DNA of 5,131 bases from contig NNSL01000170.1 in NCBI GenBank assembly GCA_003123965.1, forward strand, positions 1 through 5,131. The letters are read 5' to 3'. This DNA is from Balneolaceae bacterium SMO_bin1 (lineage in GTDB: Bacteria > Bacteroidota > Rhodothermia > Balneolales > Balneolaceae). The translations under genes and the position numbers were made by a program. Each line of letters begins with the position of its first letter. Positions within the stretch are counted from its first letter, which is position 1. The notes beneath the pieces are model-generated. The model searched no databases. It had not been told where the DNA came from and saw only the letters and a list, made by a program, of their open reading frames with translations. Shown one piece after another: positions 1-5,131 of this stretch.

Positions 1-346
1 TGATCTCAATTACAGAATGGCAAATATAAGAAATTATAAAACTAACTGTAAAAAAATTTGATGATTATTAATTACTTTCAAAATAATAATTATGCCCGCC
101 AGGGCCAGTAAAAACGCCCCCTAACGAAATACCGAATACGTAATTAAATTTAGAATGATCGTTGAGATCAATTTTGCGCATCACCAGAAAATTACTACCT
201 ACAAAGGCGAAGCTTAGCAAATTAGCATATAGAAAGGTATGCCAGCCAGGTGGACTAAGAATTACAAATACAGCTACTCCCAGAACAAGTAATGACGCAG
301 AAAACTTACAGAATTTGCCAAAGTAGGTATCAACAGACTGTTTCAC
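1..346 (-). CDS. atpI: ATP synthase subunit I (AtpI-like) membrane protein, 3' partial, two apparent frameshifts
   Basis: AtpI is a small inner-membrane protein that helps assemble the c-ring of F1Fo ATP synthase. As written, the frame from the GTG at 346 gives 92 residues with hydrophobic segments near 15-30 and 38-55, then a non-hydrophobic tail (VFTGPGGHNYYFESN). Dropping one base in the C5 run at 117-121 gives a third membrane helix (AFLLALAGIIIILKV). Adding one base to the A7 run at 50-56 returns to the first frame and gives a fourth (FFTVSFIISYICHSVIEI), still open at the window edge. The rebuilt protein shows 115 residues and four helices, as expected for the family, with a typical ending. 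The GTG start overlaps the TGA of atpZ (GTGA), and atpB would be expected next. The family call is inference from topology, helix-4 character and position after atpZ; sequence conservation in this family is low. Confidence 0.72.
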
Positions 347-563
347 TTCCTGGAGTCGTTGTCTAGTTTTTTATTCAGCTTAAATATAACTACAAACACA
401 TTTATCACCCAATTATACAGCCGGCCAGCAGCAGCCACGGACTTGTCCCCGCATAGTCGTCAATCCAGTATCCCAGAAGTATAGGCAGCATTATACCCAC
501 CGCGATTTCAAGTCCCAGGGAAAAATACGGCGCATATTTAGCAATACCGTCTTTTTCACTCAT
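343..563 (-). CDS. atpZ: AtpZ-like ATP synthase accessory protein, one apparent frameshift
   Basis: AtpZ is a two-helix membrane protein encoded at the head of many atp operons. It partners AtpI and has been linked to synthase assembly and divalent cation supply. The frame from the ATG at 563 reads 52 residues: a helix near 14-34, then GYWIDDYAGTSPW (31-43), the family hallmark G-x-W-x-D-x3-G-T-x-P, then the start of a second helix. It stops at TGA because the C3 run at 408-410 seems one base short. With a fourth base the protein continues as GVINVFVVIFKLNKKLDND and ends at residue 73, a normal length, with a basic C-terminus. The stop falls exactly on the start of atpI, which supports the repair. 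The ATG overlaps the bactofilin stop (ATGA), and no Shine-Dalgarno is seen, so it is probably translated by coupling. The identity is well supported; whether the break is real is not known. Confidence 0.85.
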
Positions 564-1030
564 GCTGCTACGGTATCATCGTTACCAGTTGCTTCTTCTT
601 TTACTGTTCTCTGGTCTTGGTTTGATGCTGATTTTGAAGCATAATCGCGCATGTGGCAAGCCCCGTTAAAGGTTGCCCCTTCTTCAACCACCAGGCTTTG
701 GGCGTATAAATCACCCTCTACCACCGCCGACTGCCGCAAGCAAAGCTTGCTCGAAACGTGCACTTCGCCCTCCACACGTCCTGCTATATCGGCATCCTTA
801 GAATTAATATTTCCATCAACATGGCCGGTTGAGGCAATTATGATTTTGCCTTCCACATCAGCTTCCCCATCAATTTTACCCGCTATGCGAATATCGCTTT
901 TGGTTTTTAGCATTCCGATTATTTCGGTGCCCTCGCTCACCATATTCACTGACGCAAGATTCTCGTCCGTACTATTGCTTGACGGGTTACTCATAGCCGT
1001 TCCGTTAGAATTATTACTAGTTTTAAACAT
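560..1030 (-). CDS. Bactofilin (polymer-forming cytoskeletal protein)
   Basis: Bactofilins polymerise without nucleotides into filaments on the inner membrane and position cell-wall enzymes. The 156-residue protein has a Ser/Asn-rich disordered N-terminus (about 1-28), a bactofilin domain at about 33-128 and a charged tail. The domain begins with the typical GTEIIGMLKTKSDIRIAGKI pattern and repeats short strands rich in G and V (IDGEADVEGKIIIAS, VDGNINSKDADIAGRVEGEV, AVVEGDLYAQSLVVEEGATF), as expected for the right-handed beta-helix. Length is normal for the family. An AGAAGG lies six bases before the ATG, supporting this start; a second ATG at codon 13 is possible. It begins 2 bases after the M23 peptidase stop, and such pairs are known, for example bactofilin with LmdC-type or Csd-type peptidases that set cell curvature. 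Its stop overlaps the atpZ start. Confidence 0.93.
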   Translation of the reverse strand: MFKTSNNSNGTAMSNPSSNSTDENLASVNMVSEGTEIIGMLKTKSDIRIAGKIDGEADVEGKIIIASTGHVDGNINSKDADIAGRVEGEVHVSSKLCLRQSAVVEGDLYAQSLVVEEGATFNGACHMRDYASKSASNQDQRTVKEEATGNDDTVAA

Positions 1031-1032
1031 AC

Positions 1033-1884
1033 CTAGCCTTCTAGATTTATCAGATAGTTTTGAGGATTAACAGGAATCCCATTTTCCCAGATTTCAATAT
1101 GCAAATGCGGCCCCGAGCTGAGTATTCCAATGTCGCCCAATGTACCCAGTATGTCGCCGGCCTGTACTACATCGCCCAGCGCTTTATCAACGGTTCGGGC
1201 ATGCTTATAAACCGTATTGATACCACCCGCATGCTGTACCACTATAACGTAGCCATAATTAAATGTCCACTCCCGGCTTATAATTACCCCATTGGCAATG
1301 GCACTAAACGCAGTTCCATCCTCCGCAGCTATGTCCAATCCATAATGACCGGTATCTTTATTGTACGTTCGCGATATAGTACCATCAACCGGGTAAGCGG
1401 CAGGAAAGCTGGGTGCCTCGTTCAATAAATTCGAAATAAGTATGGCGTCAATCGGCAAGCGCTGTACCTCAAAATCGGGCATTATATCCGCAGGCCGTTC
1501 TGTTGAAGGCCGGCCCACCCCTTCTGTCCTGCGCGGAAAAACATTAAATGTAGTATCACCGCCGGCAGCAATTACCCGCTGCATGCGGTTGAGCTGCATG
1601 TTTCGGGCCTCAATGGTATCCTGCAGCGAAGCCACGCGCTGCTGTATAGCAATAACAGACTCCCGAAGTTCTTGCTGATCATATAAAAACCCGCCCATGG
1701 GTGTAAAGCGAAGCAAAACCACCACGATTATAATTATCAGTAACGTAGCTCCCAGCGTTAAAGACCAGAGACTAATAGGGTTGAGACGATACGAGCTGGA
1801 CGGTTTAGTGCCGTCATCATTAATTACAACAACCGTATGCGAGCCGTCTTCTGTTGAAAATAGTTTTTTTAATAATTCGAGCAT
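1033..1884 (-). CDS. Membrane-anchored M23 family peptidoglycan metallopeptidase
   Basis: This is a zinc endopeptidase of the LytM/M23 family, predicted to cut peptide cross-links in peptidoglycan. Of 283 residues, about 1-37 are cytoplasmic, 38-60 form one membrane helix (LWSLTLGATLLIIIIVVVLL), 70-105 form a likely coiled coil (QELRESVIAIQQRVASLQDT), 107-160 form a linker, and about 165-278 form the M23 domain. Zinc ligands are present: H180 and D184 in HYGLD and H262 in the HLH motif, with H228 (YKH) and H260 as catalytic histidines, so it should be active. The lack of a cleavable signal suggests a bitopic protein with the enzyme in the periplasm. An AGGAG five bases before the ATG supports the start. 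The architecture (short cytoplasmic tail, helix, coiled coil, M23) resembles LmdC-type partners of bactofilins, and the bactofilin gene follows after 2 bases. Confidence 0.94.
   Translation of the reverse strand: MLELLKKLFSTEDGSHTVVVINDDGTKPSSSYRLNPISLWSLTLGATLLIIIIVVVLLRFTPMGGFLYDQQELRESVIAIQQRVASLQDTIEARNMQLNRMQRVIAAGGDTTFNVFPRRTEGVGRPSTERPADIMPDFEVQRLPIDAILISNLLNEAPSFPAAYPVDGTISRTYNKDTGHYGLDIAAEDGTAFSAIANGVIISREWTFNYGYVIVVQHAGGINTVYKHARTVDKALGDVVQAGDILGTLGDIGILSSGPHLHIEIWENGIPVNPQNYLINLEG
1037..1042 (-). promoter_or_regulatory. Shine-Dalgarno-like site of the bactofilin gene
   Basis: On the minus strand these bases read AGAAGG, six bases before the ATG at 1030. This favours that start over the internal ATG at codon 13. 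It lies inside the short junction with the peptidase gene. Confidence 0.5.
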
Positions 1885-1889
1885 CAGCG

Positions 1890-1894
1890 CTCCT
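1890..1894 (-). promoter_or_regulatory. Shine-Dalgarno site of the M23 peptidase gene
   Basis: On the minus strand these bases read AGGAG, five bases before the ATG at 1884. It is one of only two clear ribosome sites in the window; the other genes have AT-rich upstream sequence without one, or start by overlap. Confidence 0.55.
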
Positions 1895-1906
1895 GCTGAT
1901 TAAGTG

Positions 1907-2227
1907 TTAGGCCTCAGGCGTAGGACCTCTGTAATTTAAGGGAACATCAAATTGTTCCCGCCCGGAAATCTCACCATGTTCGCTCTCAAACTTTTTTATG
2001 TTTTGCGCCAGTGCATTCGACAACCGTTTCGCATGATCAGGGGTAAGCACCATCCGTTTCACTACCTTGGCCTTTGGCACTCCAGGCATTACGCTGATGA
2101 AATCAAGAATAAACTCCGAGGCCGAATGCGTAATCATCACCAAATTCGAGTACGTACCCGAAGCCTCATCATCGGGCAATTCAATTTCAATCTGACCTTG
2201 GTTTTTTGCGTTAGTTTGATCTGGCAT
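1907..2227 (-). CDS. DUF3467 domain protein of unknown function
   Basis: This small soluble protein of 106 residues matches the DUF3467 pattern as I know it: an acidic QIEIELPDDEASGTYSNLV opening, then SEFILDFISVMPGVPKAKVV, a TPDHAKRLSNALAQNIKKFE helix and a GEI near the end. No catalytic residues or membrane segments are evident and its function is not established. The ATG at 2227 is preferred: the frame stays open up to a TTG at 2251, but that would add MKFSFSNF ahead of a typical family start. No Shine-Dalgarno is visible. It follows the PLP enzyme by 39 bases and precedes the peptidase by 22, so it sits inside the same co-directional block. Its presence there suggests co-expression but does not reveal a role. 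Confidence 0.86.
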   Translation of the reverse strand: MPDQTNAKNQGQIEIELPDDEASGTYSNLVMITHSASEFILDFISVMPGVPKAKVVKRMVLTPDHAKRLSNALAQNIKKFESEHGEISGREQFDVPLNYRGPTPEA

Positions 2228-2266
2228 AAAATTAGAGAAACTAAATTTCAATTTATTGCGAAGAGA

Positions 2267-3247
2267 TTAAATAAATCCTTTGTCCTTCATCCATTCATCA
2301 TTGTAAATCTTTTTCGCATACCGCGAGCCGCTGTCAGGCAGAATAATCACCATTACATCATCTTCGCCAAAGTCGTTATTGCGGGCATATTCCAGCGCGC
2401 CGTACACAGCCGCCCCGCAAGACCCGCCGATAAATAACGCTTCTTCTTCGGCCAGGCGCCGCGTCATTAAAAAAGCGTTCTTATCATTCACCTGTACTAC
2501 ATCATCAATTAAATCGAAGTTCATGTTTTCGGGAATGATGTCTTCTCCGATGCCTTCTGTTAAATAAGGCTTAATCTCCTCTTTGCTGAATTCACCGGTT
2601 TCGAAATAGTGCTTATAAACCGAACCAACACTATCTATACCGATGGCTTGAATACTTTCATTCTGCTCTTTGAGGTACTTTGAGGTGCCTGAAATAGTTC
2701 CTCCGGTTCCCATACCGGCAACATAATGGGTAATATTGCCTTCAGTTTGTTCCCAAATTTCGGGACCGGTGGTTTCATAATGAGCGTCGGTATTGCTCAG
2801 ATTATCATACTGGTTGGGGTAATATGAATTAGGGATTTCTTCACTGAGTCGTTTTGCTACCGAGTAGTAACTTCGGGGATCATCAGGCTCTACATCTGTG
2901 GGACATATTTTTACTTCGGCTCCCATAGCACGTAGCAGGTCAATCTTCTCCTGGCTCTGCTTATCGGTAATCGTAAATATGCATTTGTACCCTTTTACTG
3001 CGGCAGCCAAGGCCAATCCCATACCTGTATTACCCGAAGTACCTTCAATTATGGTTCCGCCCGGCTCAATCAACCCTTCTTTTTCCGCATCTTCTATCAT
3101 CTTAATTCCAATGCGATCTTTCACGCTTTGACCTGGATTAAAATACTCTACTTTGGCTAATATGGTACCCGGCAGATCATCAACAACGTTATTGAGTTTT
3201 ACGAGAGGCGTGTTACCGATCGTTTCCAGAATAGAATTGTAGTACAT
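2267..3247 (-). CDS. Cystathionine beta-synthase-like PLP enzyme, catalytic core only
   Basis: This is a fold-type II PLP enzyme of the cysteine synthase/cystathionine beta-synthase group, which joins serine or O-acetylserine with homocysteine or sulfide. In 326 residues it shows the Schiff-base lysine K43 in PGQSVKDRIG, the substrate loop TSGNTG at 70-75, the phosphate-binding GTGGT at 180-184, EGIGEDIIP at 231-239, GGSCGAA at 274-280 and LPDSGSRY at 303-310. The stretch EKIDLLRAMGAEVKICPTD and the ending NDEWMKDKGF resemble the catalytic core of animal and yeast cystathionine beta-synthase more than CysK or CysM, so I favour that activity. The haem-binding N-terminus and the C-terminal CBS pair are absent, and the frame stops just after the core; core-only forms are common in bacteria. 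It is the first gene of the minus-strand block. No Shine-Dalgarno or clear promoter was found upstream. Cysteine synthase activity remains possible. Confidence 0.88.
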   Translation of the reverse strand: MYYNSILETIGNTPLVKLNNVVDDLPGTILAKVEYFNPGQSVKDRIGIKMIEDAEKEGLIEPGGTIIEGTSGNTGMGLALAAAVKGYKCIFTITDKQSQEKIDLLRAMGAEVKICPTDVEPDDPRSYYSVAKRLSEEIPNSYYPNQYDNLSNTDAHYETTGPEIWEQTEGNITHYVAGMGTGGTISGTSKYLKEQNESIQAIGIDSVGSVYKHYFETGEFSKEEIKPYLTEGIGEDIIPENMNFDLIDDVVQVNDKNAFLMTRRLAEEEALFIGGSCGAAVYGALEYARNNDFGEDDVMVIILPDSGSRYAKKIYNDEWMKDKGFI

Positions 3248-3301
3248 TGAAATAAGTTAAGTGTTTTGCATTGCTTTTTTAGTGGATGGAATATAGGAAA
3301 A

Positions 3302-3333
3302 TTGAAGTTTCTATCGAATAAAATGAACTTCAA
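3302..3333. repeat. 8-base inverted repeat upstream of the PLP enzyme gene
   Basis: TTGAAGTT at 3302-3309 and its exact complement AACTTCAA at 3326-3333 are separated by 16 bases. The arms are 24 bases apart, a little over two helical turns, and lie 55-86 bases before the ATG at 3247. This would suit a dimeric regulator or a promoter-overlapping operator, but chance occurrence in AT-rich DNA cannot be excluded. Confidence 0.35.
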
Positions 3334-3339
3334 AACATT

Positions 3340-3356
3340 CTAAAGGTTGCCTTTGG
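3340..3356. repeat. Short hairpin CTAAAGG-TTG-CCTTTGG in the divergent intergenic region
   Basis: This is a seven-pair stem (five perfect pairs, one G-T pair and a closing C-G) around a 3-base loop, just beyond the longer inverted repeat. No U-tract follows on either strand, so it does not look like an intrinsic terminator. It may be part of an operator. The rest of 3248-3460 is AT-rich, without an open frame or RNA gene that I recognise. Confidence 0.25.
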
Positions 3357-3423
3357 TTATCGAATTGTCTGCTAGTGATCAATCAACACGAAATAATTCC
3401 TTTTTATCGTATCGCAAGAATAG

Positions 3424-3431
3424 TATCTTTA
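3424..3431 (+). promoter_or_regulatory. Possible Bacteroidota-type -7 promoter element for the DUF4290 gene
   Basis: TATCTTTA matches seven of eight positions of the TAnnTTTG element used by the Bacteroidota primary sigma factor and lies 30 bases before the ATG at 3461. No TTG is found at the expected distance of about 19-21 bases upstream, so this is a weak call. Confidence 0.22.
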
Positions 3432-3460
3432 GAGCCAATCAACCCAAATAATTCAGTTTT

Positions 3461-3736
3461 ATGTTCGTAAAACAACGCAAACCCAAAGATTTTGACTGCG
3501 GCTATAATTTAGACTTGATGATTGATGCACTGCCGCGTATTGAAGATAAAGAAGAACGCATTAAGTACGCCAAGCGCGCAGTGGGTCTTATAAAGCAGAG
3601 CCACCCCAGTTGGCTCGATGACAGCGGCGACAGCGAACCTGCCTGGGATCATTTTTACAAGCTCGCAGACTACGATCCTGAGGAGTATGGAATCGTGAGT
3701 CCCTATAAGACGGGCGATAATGACGACGCGGAATAA
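3461..3736 (+). CDS. Short DUF4290-like protein of unknown function
   Basis: This acidic soluble protein of 91 residues resembles the N-terminal part of DUF4290, a family typical of Bacteroidota. It has YNLDLMIDAL at 15-24, IEDKEERIKYAKRAVGLI at 27-44 (family pattern: i-D-r-e-e-R followed by an amphipathic helix), an HPSWLDD segment, AWDHFYKLADYD at 61-72 (family W-D-H-L, then a D), and an SPY at 80-82. Members I recall are longer, with a C-terminal region beyond SPY; here an acidic GDNDDAE tail follows and the frame ends. Function is unknown. The ATG has no Shine-Dalgarno but an AT-rich upstream region. The gene stands alone, diverging from the PLP enzyme gene and converging on the acetyltransferase gene with 2 bases between stop codons. 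Confidence 0.68.
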   Translation: MFVKQRKPKDFDCGYNLDLMIDALPRIEDKEERIKYAKRAVGLIKQSHPSWLDDSGDSEPAWDHFYKLADYDPEEYGIVSPYKTGDNDDAE

Positions 3737-3747
3737 CGCTATTCGGC
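3728..3747. repeat. Weak hairpin across the two convergent stop codons
   Basis: GAATA (3731-3735) and TATTC (3740-3744) flank a 4-base loop, and two more pairs extend the stem beyond one mismatch. It covers the stop codons of both convergent genes. No T-tract follows on either strand, so intrinsic termination is doubtful. It is recorded because there is no other space between the genes for a terminator. Confidence 0.2.
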
Positions 3748-4289
3748 TACGGCGTGTTGGTTATCATAGAGGTTCGCAAACTCATCGGCCAGCATGCTGT
3801 AGATTAGCTTATTGCAATACTCTCCTTTCTTGAGTACGTGCTGGCGCAGCTCTCCTTCTTTATGAAACCCCAGCTCTTCTACTTTACTAATCCATGACGT
3901 ATTAAAGTCGAAGGCAGTGGTAGCCACTTTATGCAGACCTTTTCGTTGAAACAGTATGCAAGCATTTTTTGCAACGCCTCTTCCTCTATTCCCTGGCCTG
4001 CAAATTCCCGATCACCAATGGTGCAATTCACATAACACCGTCTGTTGTATACATCAATGGCGTGCAAATCCACGATACCTATTAGCTTGCCGTCTTTTTC
4101 GGTGTGAATTTCAAAAAGTTCGGCTGTTTTGTTCTCCGAGTCCACTACCATTTTTATGCGCTTCAAAAATGACTCAAAGCTTTCATGCTCGTGGGGATAT
4201 TCTGAGTCATAATAGGTTAATTCCTTGTCATTATTCCACTTATAGTGTAATGACACATTCTGGAGATCGAAAGGCGTGATTGTTACCAT
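3739..4289 (-). CDS. GNAT family N-acetyltransferase (RimJ/RimL-like), one apparent frameshift
   Basis: Predicted to move an acetyl group from acetyl-CoA to an amine; the substrate is unknown. The frame from the ATG at 4289 gives the N-terminal part: a helix with SFESFLKRIKMVV (38-49), central strands ELFEIHTEKDGKLIGIVDLH, then the acetyl-CoA loop REFAGQGI (94-101) and the following helix ALQKMLAYCFNEK. It then leaves the family pattern. Adding one base to the T4 run at 3940-3943 continues as GLHKVATTAFDFNTSWISKV, the usual G-L-h-K-V then N-x-x-S motif of the family, then ELGFHKEGELRQHV, ending LIYSMLADEF plus 12 residues. The rebuilt protein has 183 residues, a normal length. Without repair it is a 136-residue truncated product plus an open 3' fragment. 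Its stop lies 2 bases from that of the convergent DUF4290 gene. Confidence 0.9.
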
Positions 4290-4378
4290 GAGATAATTTT
4301 ACGCTAACCGTTTATTAACAATTTCGTAATGAGTGTCGAAAACTTACGCATATAATGCAAATTAAATTATGTAACCAG

Positions 4379-4393
4379 CCAGGTACGCCCTGG
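4379..4393. repeat. Short inverted repeat CCAGG-TACGC-CCTGG
   Basis: This is a perfect 5-base dyad with a 5-base spacer, the only GC-rich patch in the AT-rich intergenic region 4290-4468 between the acetyltransferase and menF-like genes. It could be an operator or chance. I see no open frame, RNA gene or well-spaced promoter in this region; a TATAAT at 4351-4356 lacks a matching upstream element. Confidence 0.22.
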
Positions 4394-4421
4394 GGATAGA
4401 TTTCATTATGGAAAAACGAAT

Positions 4422-4439
4422 TTTCAATTTATATTGAAA
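4422..4439. repeat. Inverted repeat TTTCAAT-TTAT-ATTGAAA before the menF-like gene
   Basis: Perfect 7-base arms surround a 4-base centre, ending 29 bases before the ATG at 4469. Size and position suit an operator or a 5'-leader hairpin. AT-rich composition makes chance occurrence fairly likely. Confidence 0.3.
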
Positions 4440-4468
4440 GTTAAATAAAGCATAAATTGTTACTCCAG

Positions 4469-5131
4469 ATGGCTGATAACGCAACTATCGCAAATTTTGA
4501 ACTCCCCGATACGATCCCTTTTGCGGTGGATTATGAGGCCTACAATCAATTCCTTAATCGTACATCTGAAGAACCTGATGTTGAACATATTGTTATAGCG
4601 TTTCCCTGCTCAATTGATGACCCACTTGCATGGCTAAATGCTTTCGATTCCCGCCCAAAAAAATTCAGTTATTACTGGGAAAATCCTGATTCTGAAATCG
4701 CTATCGCAGCCTGCGGCAGCATGCTGGAATTGACGGCAGAGGGTCCGAATCGCTTTCAAAACATTCACGAACAGATTAACCGGGCCAGGCAAGCGACTAA
4801 GCATCATCGCTTGGGGGATGCAGGCGTAATTGATGAAACAATTTTTGTGGGTGGTTTTTCATTTTTTGATCAACTGGACAGTTCACCATGGAATTCTTTT
4901 AAAGCGGCCGCTTTTACTCTGCCGGAATTTATGGTTCAAAAAACGAAACGGCTTTATCATTGCCTCTGTCACTCTGGCTGTGCAGCATTATGAAACCGCA
5001 GAAGAAATTCATAAGCAGCTCAGCAGTAAGTTAGATCAATTTTTTGCGGTCGCCCCGTCGCTCGGACAGCCAAAAGATAATGAATCAACGGTAGAACACA
5101 GCGTTAATGCCTCTATTAACGAATACCGTGA
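4469..5131 (+). CDS. menF: Isochorismate synthase-like chorismate-binding enzyme, N-terminal part, one apparent frameshift
   Basis: Isochorismate synthase converts chorismate to isochorismate for menaquinone or catechol siderophore synthesis. Only the N-terminal 220 residues are inside the window; the catalytic chorismate-binding half lies to the right. Visible hallmarks are FSYYWENPDSEIAIAACGS (near 68-86), the family's early strand pair, then IFVGGFSFFDQ and WNSFKAAAFTLPEFMV, the usual strand and L-P motif. After that the written frame ends at a TGA at 4991. Removing one A from the A6 run at 4938-4943 gives MVQKRNGFIIASVTLAVQ and an open frame to the edge. The ATG at 4469 is preferred; the frame also opens from a TTG at 4457 (adding MLLQ). 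Neither has a Shine-Dalgarno. Anthranilate or salicylate synthases share this region, and the menF versus entC/dhbC choice cannot be made here; menaquinone is favoured by the likely lineage only. Confidence 0.76.

Noticed and set aside
1..346. True decay of atpI as a pseudogene
   Set aside because: Both hydrophobic helices are intact in their frames, only two single-base run changes are needed, and neighbouring genes show the same error type. It cannot be fully excluded without reads.
651..1070. Long open frame on the plus strand opposite the bactofilin gene
   Set aside because: It is the antisense of a clearly recognised bactofilin, with a composition (Ser/Pro/Leu-rich) typical of a shadow frame and no family resemblance.
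2228..2251. Upstream TTG start for the DUF3467 protein
   Set aside because: A rare start adding eight residues not expected before the family's N-terminus, when an ATG is available at 2227.
1952..2437. Long open frame on the plus strand opposite DUF3467 and the end of the PLP enzyme
   Set aside because: It crosses two well-supported minus-strand genes and their junction, and the product resembles nothing I know.
2267..3247. Annotation as O-acetylserine sulfhydrylase (cysK/cysM)
   Set aside because: Internal stretches and the C-terminal ending look closer to the cystathionine beta-synthase core. Kept as an alternative, so no gene symbol was given.
4351..4356. TATAAT as a -10 box for the menF-like gene
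   Set aside because: No -35-like hexamer lies at 16-18 bases upstream, and the sequence is AT-rich, where this hexamer is common by chance.
4930..4950. Programmed frameshift or transcriptional slippage at the A6 run of the menF-like gene
   Set aside because: The needed shift is +1, the run is not in the phase of a -1 slippery heptamer, and four other genes or sites show the same kind of break with both signs, which favours a technical cause.

Overview
The window is a gene-dense stretch of a bacterial chromosome with moderate GC. It probably comes from the Bacteroidota or the neighbouring Balneolota/Rhodothermota. The reasons are a DUF4290 protein, a DUF3467 protein, a bactofilin and M23 peptidase next to the start of an ATP synthase operon, a chorismate enzyme of menaquinone type, and mostly AT-rich start sites without Shine-Dalgarno sequences. 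The placement is inference from gene content. No RNA gene, mobile element, CRISPR array or phage gene is visible.

Layout. From 3247 down to 1, six genes read on the minus strand with gaps of 39 bases or less, or with overlaps: a cystathionine beta-synthase-like PLP enzyme, a DUF3467 protein, a membrane-anchored M23 peptidase, a bactofilin, atpZ and atpI. The last runs off the left edge, where atpB and the rest of the F1Fo ATP synthase genes would be expected. The bactofilin stop overlaps the atpZ start, and the atpZ stop overlaps the atpI GTG start, so translational coupling is likely. From 3461 a small DUF4290 protein reads on the plus strand. It converges, with 2 bases between stop codons, on a GNAT acetyltransferase on the minus strand (4289 to 3739). 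From about 4469 to the right edge the plus strand carries the N-terminal half of an isochorismate synthase-like enzyme (menF type). The two intergenic regions (3248-3460 and 4290-4468) lie between divergent genes and hold short inverted repeats but no convincing promoter.

The main observation is that four of the nine genes (atpZ, atpI, the acetyltransferase and the menF-like gene) are broken as written, by five single-base length changes, each placeable at a short homopolymer run. Adding or removing one base in each run restores a full family-like protein. The reading is unaltered on both sides of every break, so base-calling indels are the likeliest cause; true pseudogenes or programmed shifts are less likely. 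One consequence is that atpZ is invisible to a simple open-frame search and has to be reassembled from two frames.

Functionally, the minus-strand block joins envelope-shaping proteins (bactofilin scaffold plus peptidoglycan hydrolase) to the assembly factors of the ATP synthase, behind a sulfur amino acid enzyme. The right-hand gene points to menaquinone or siderophore synthesis.
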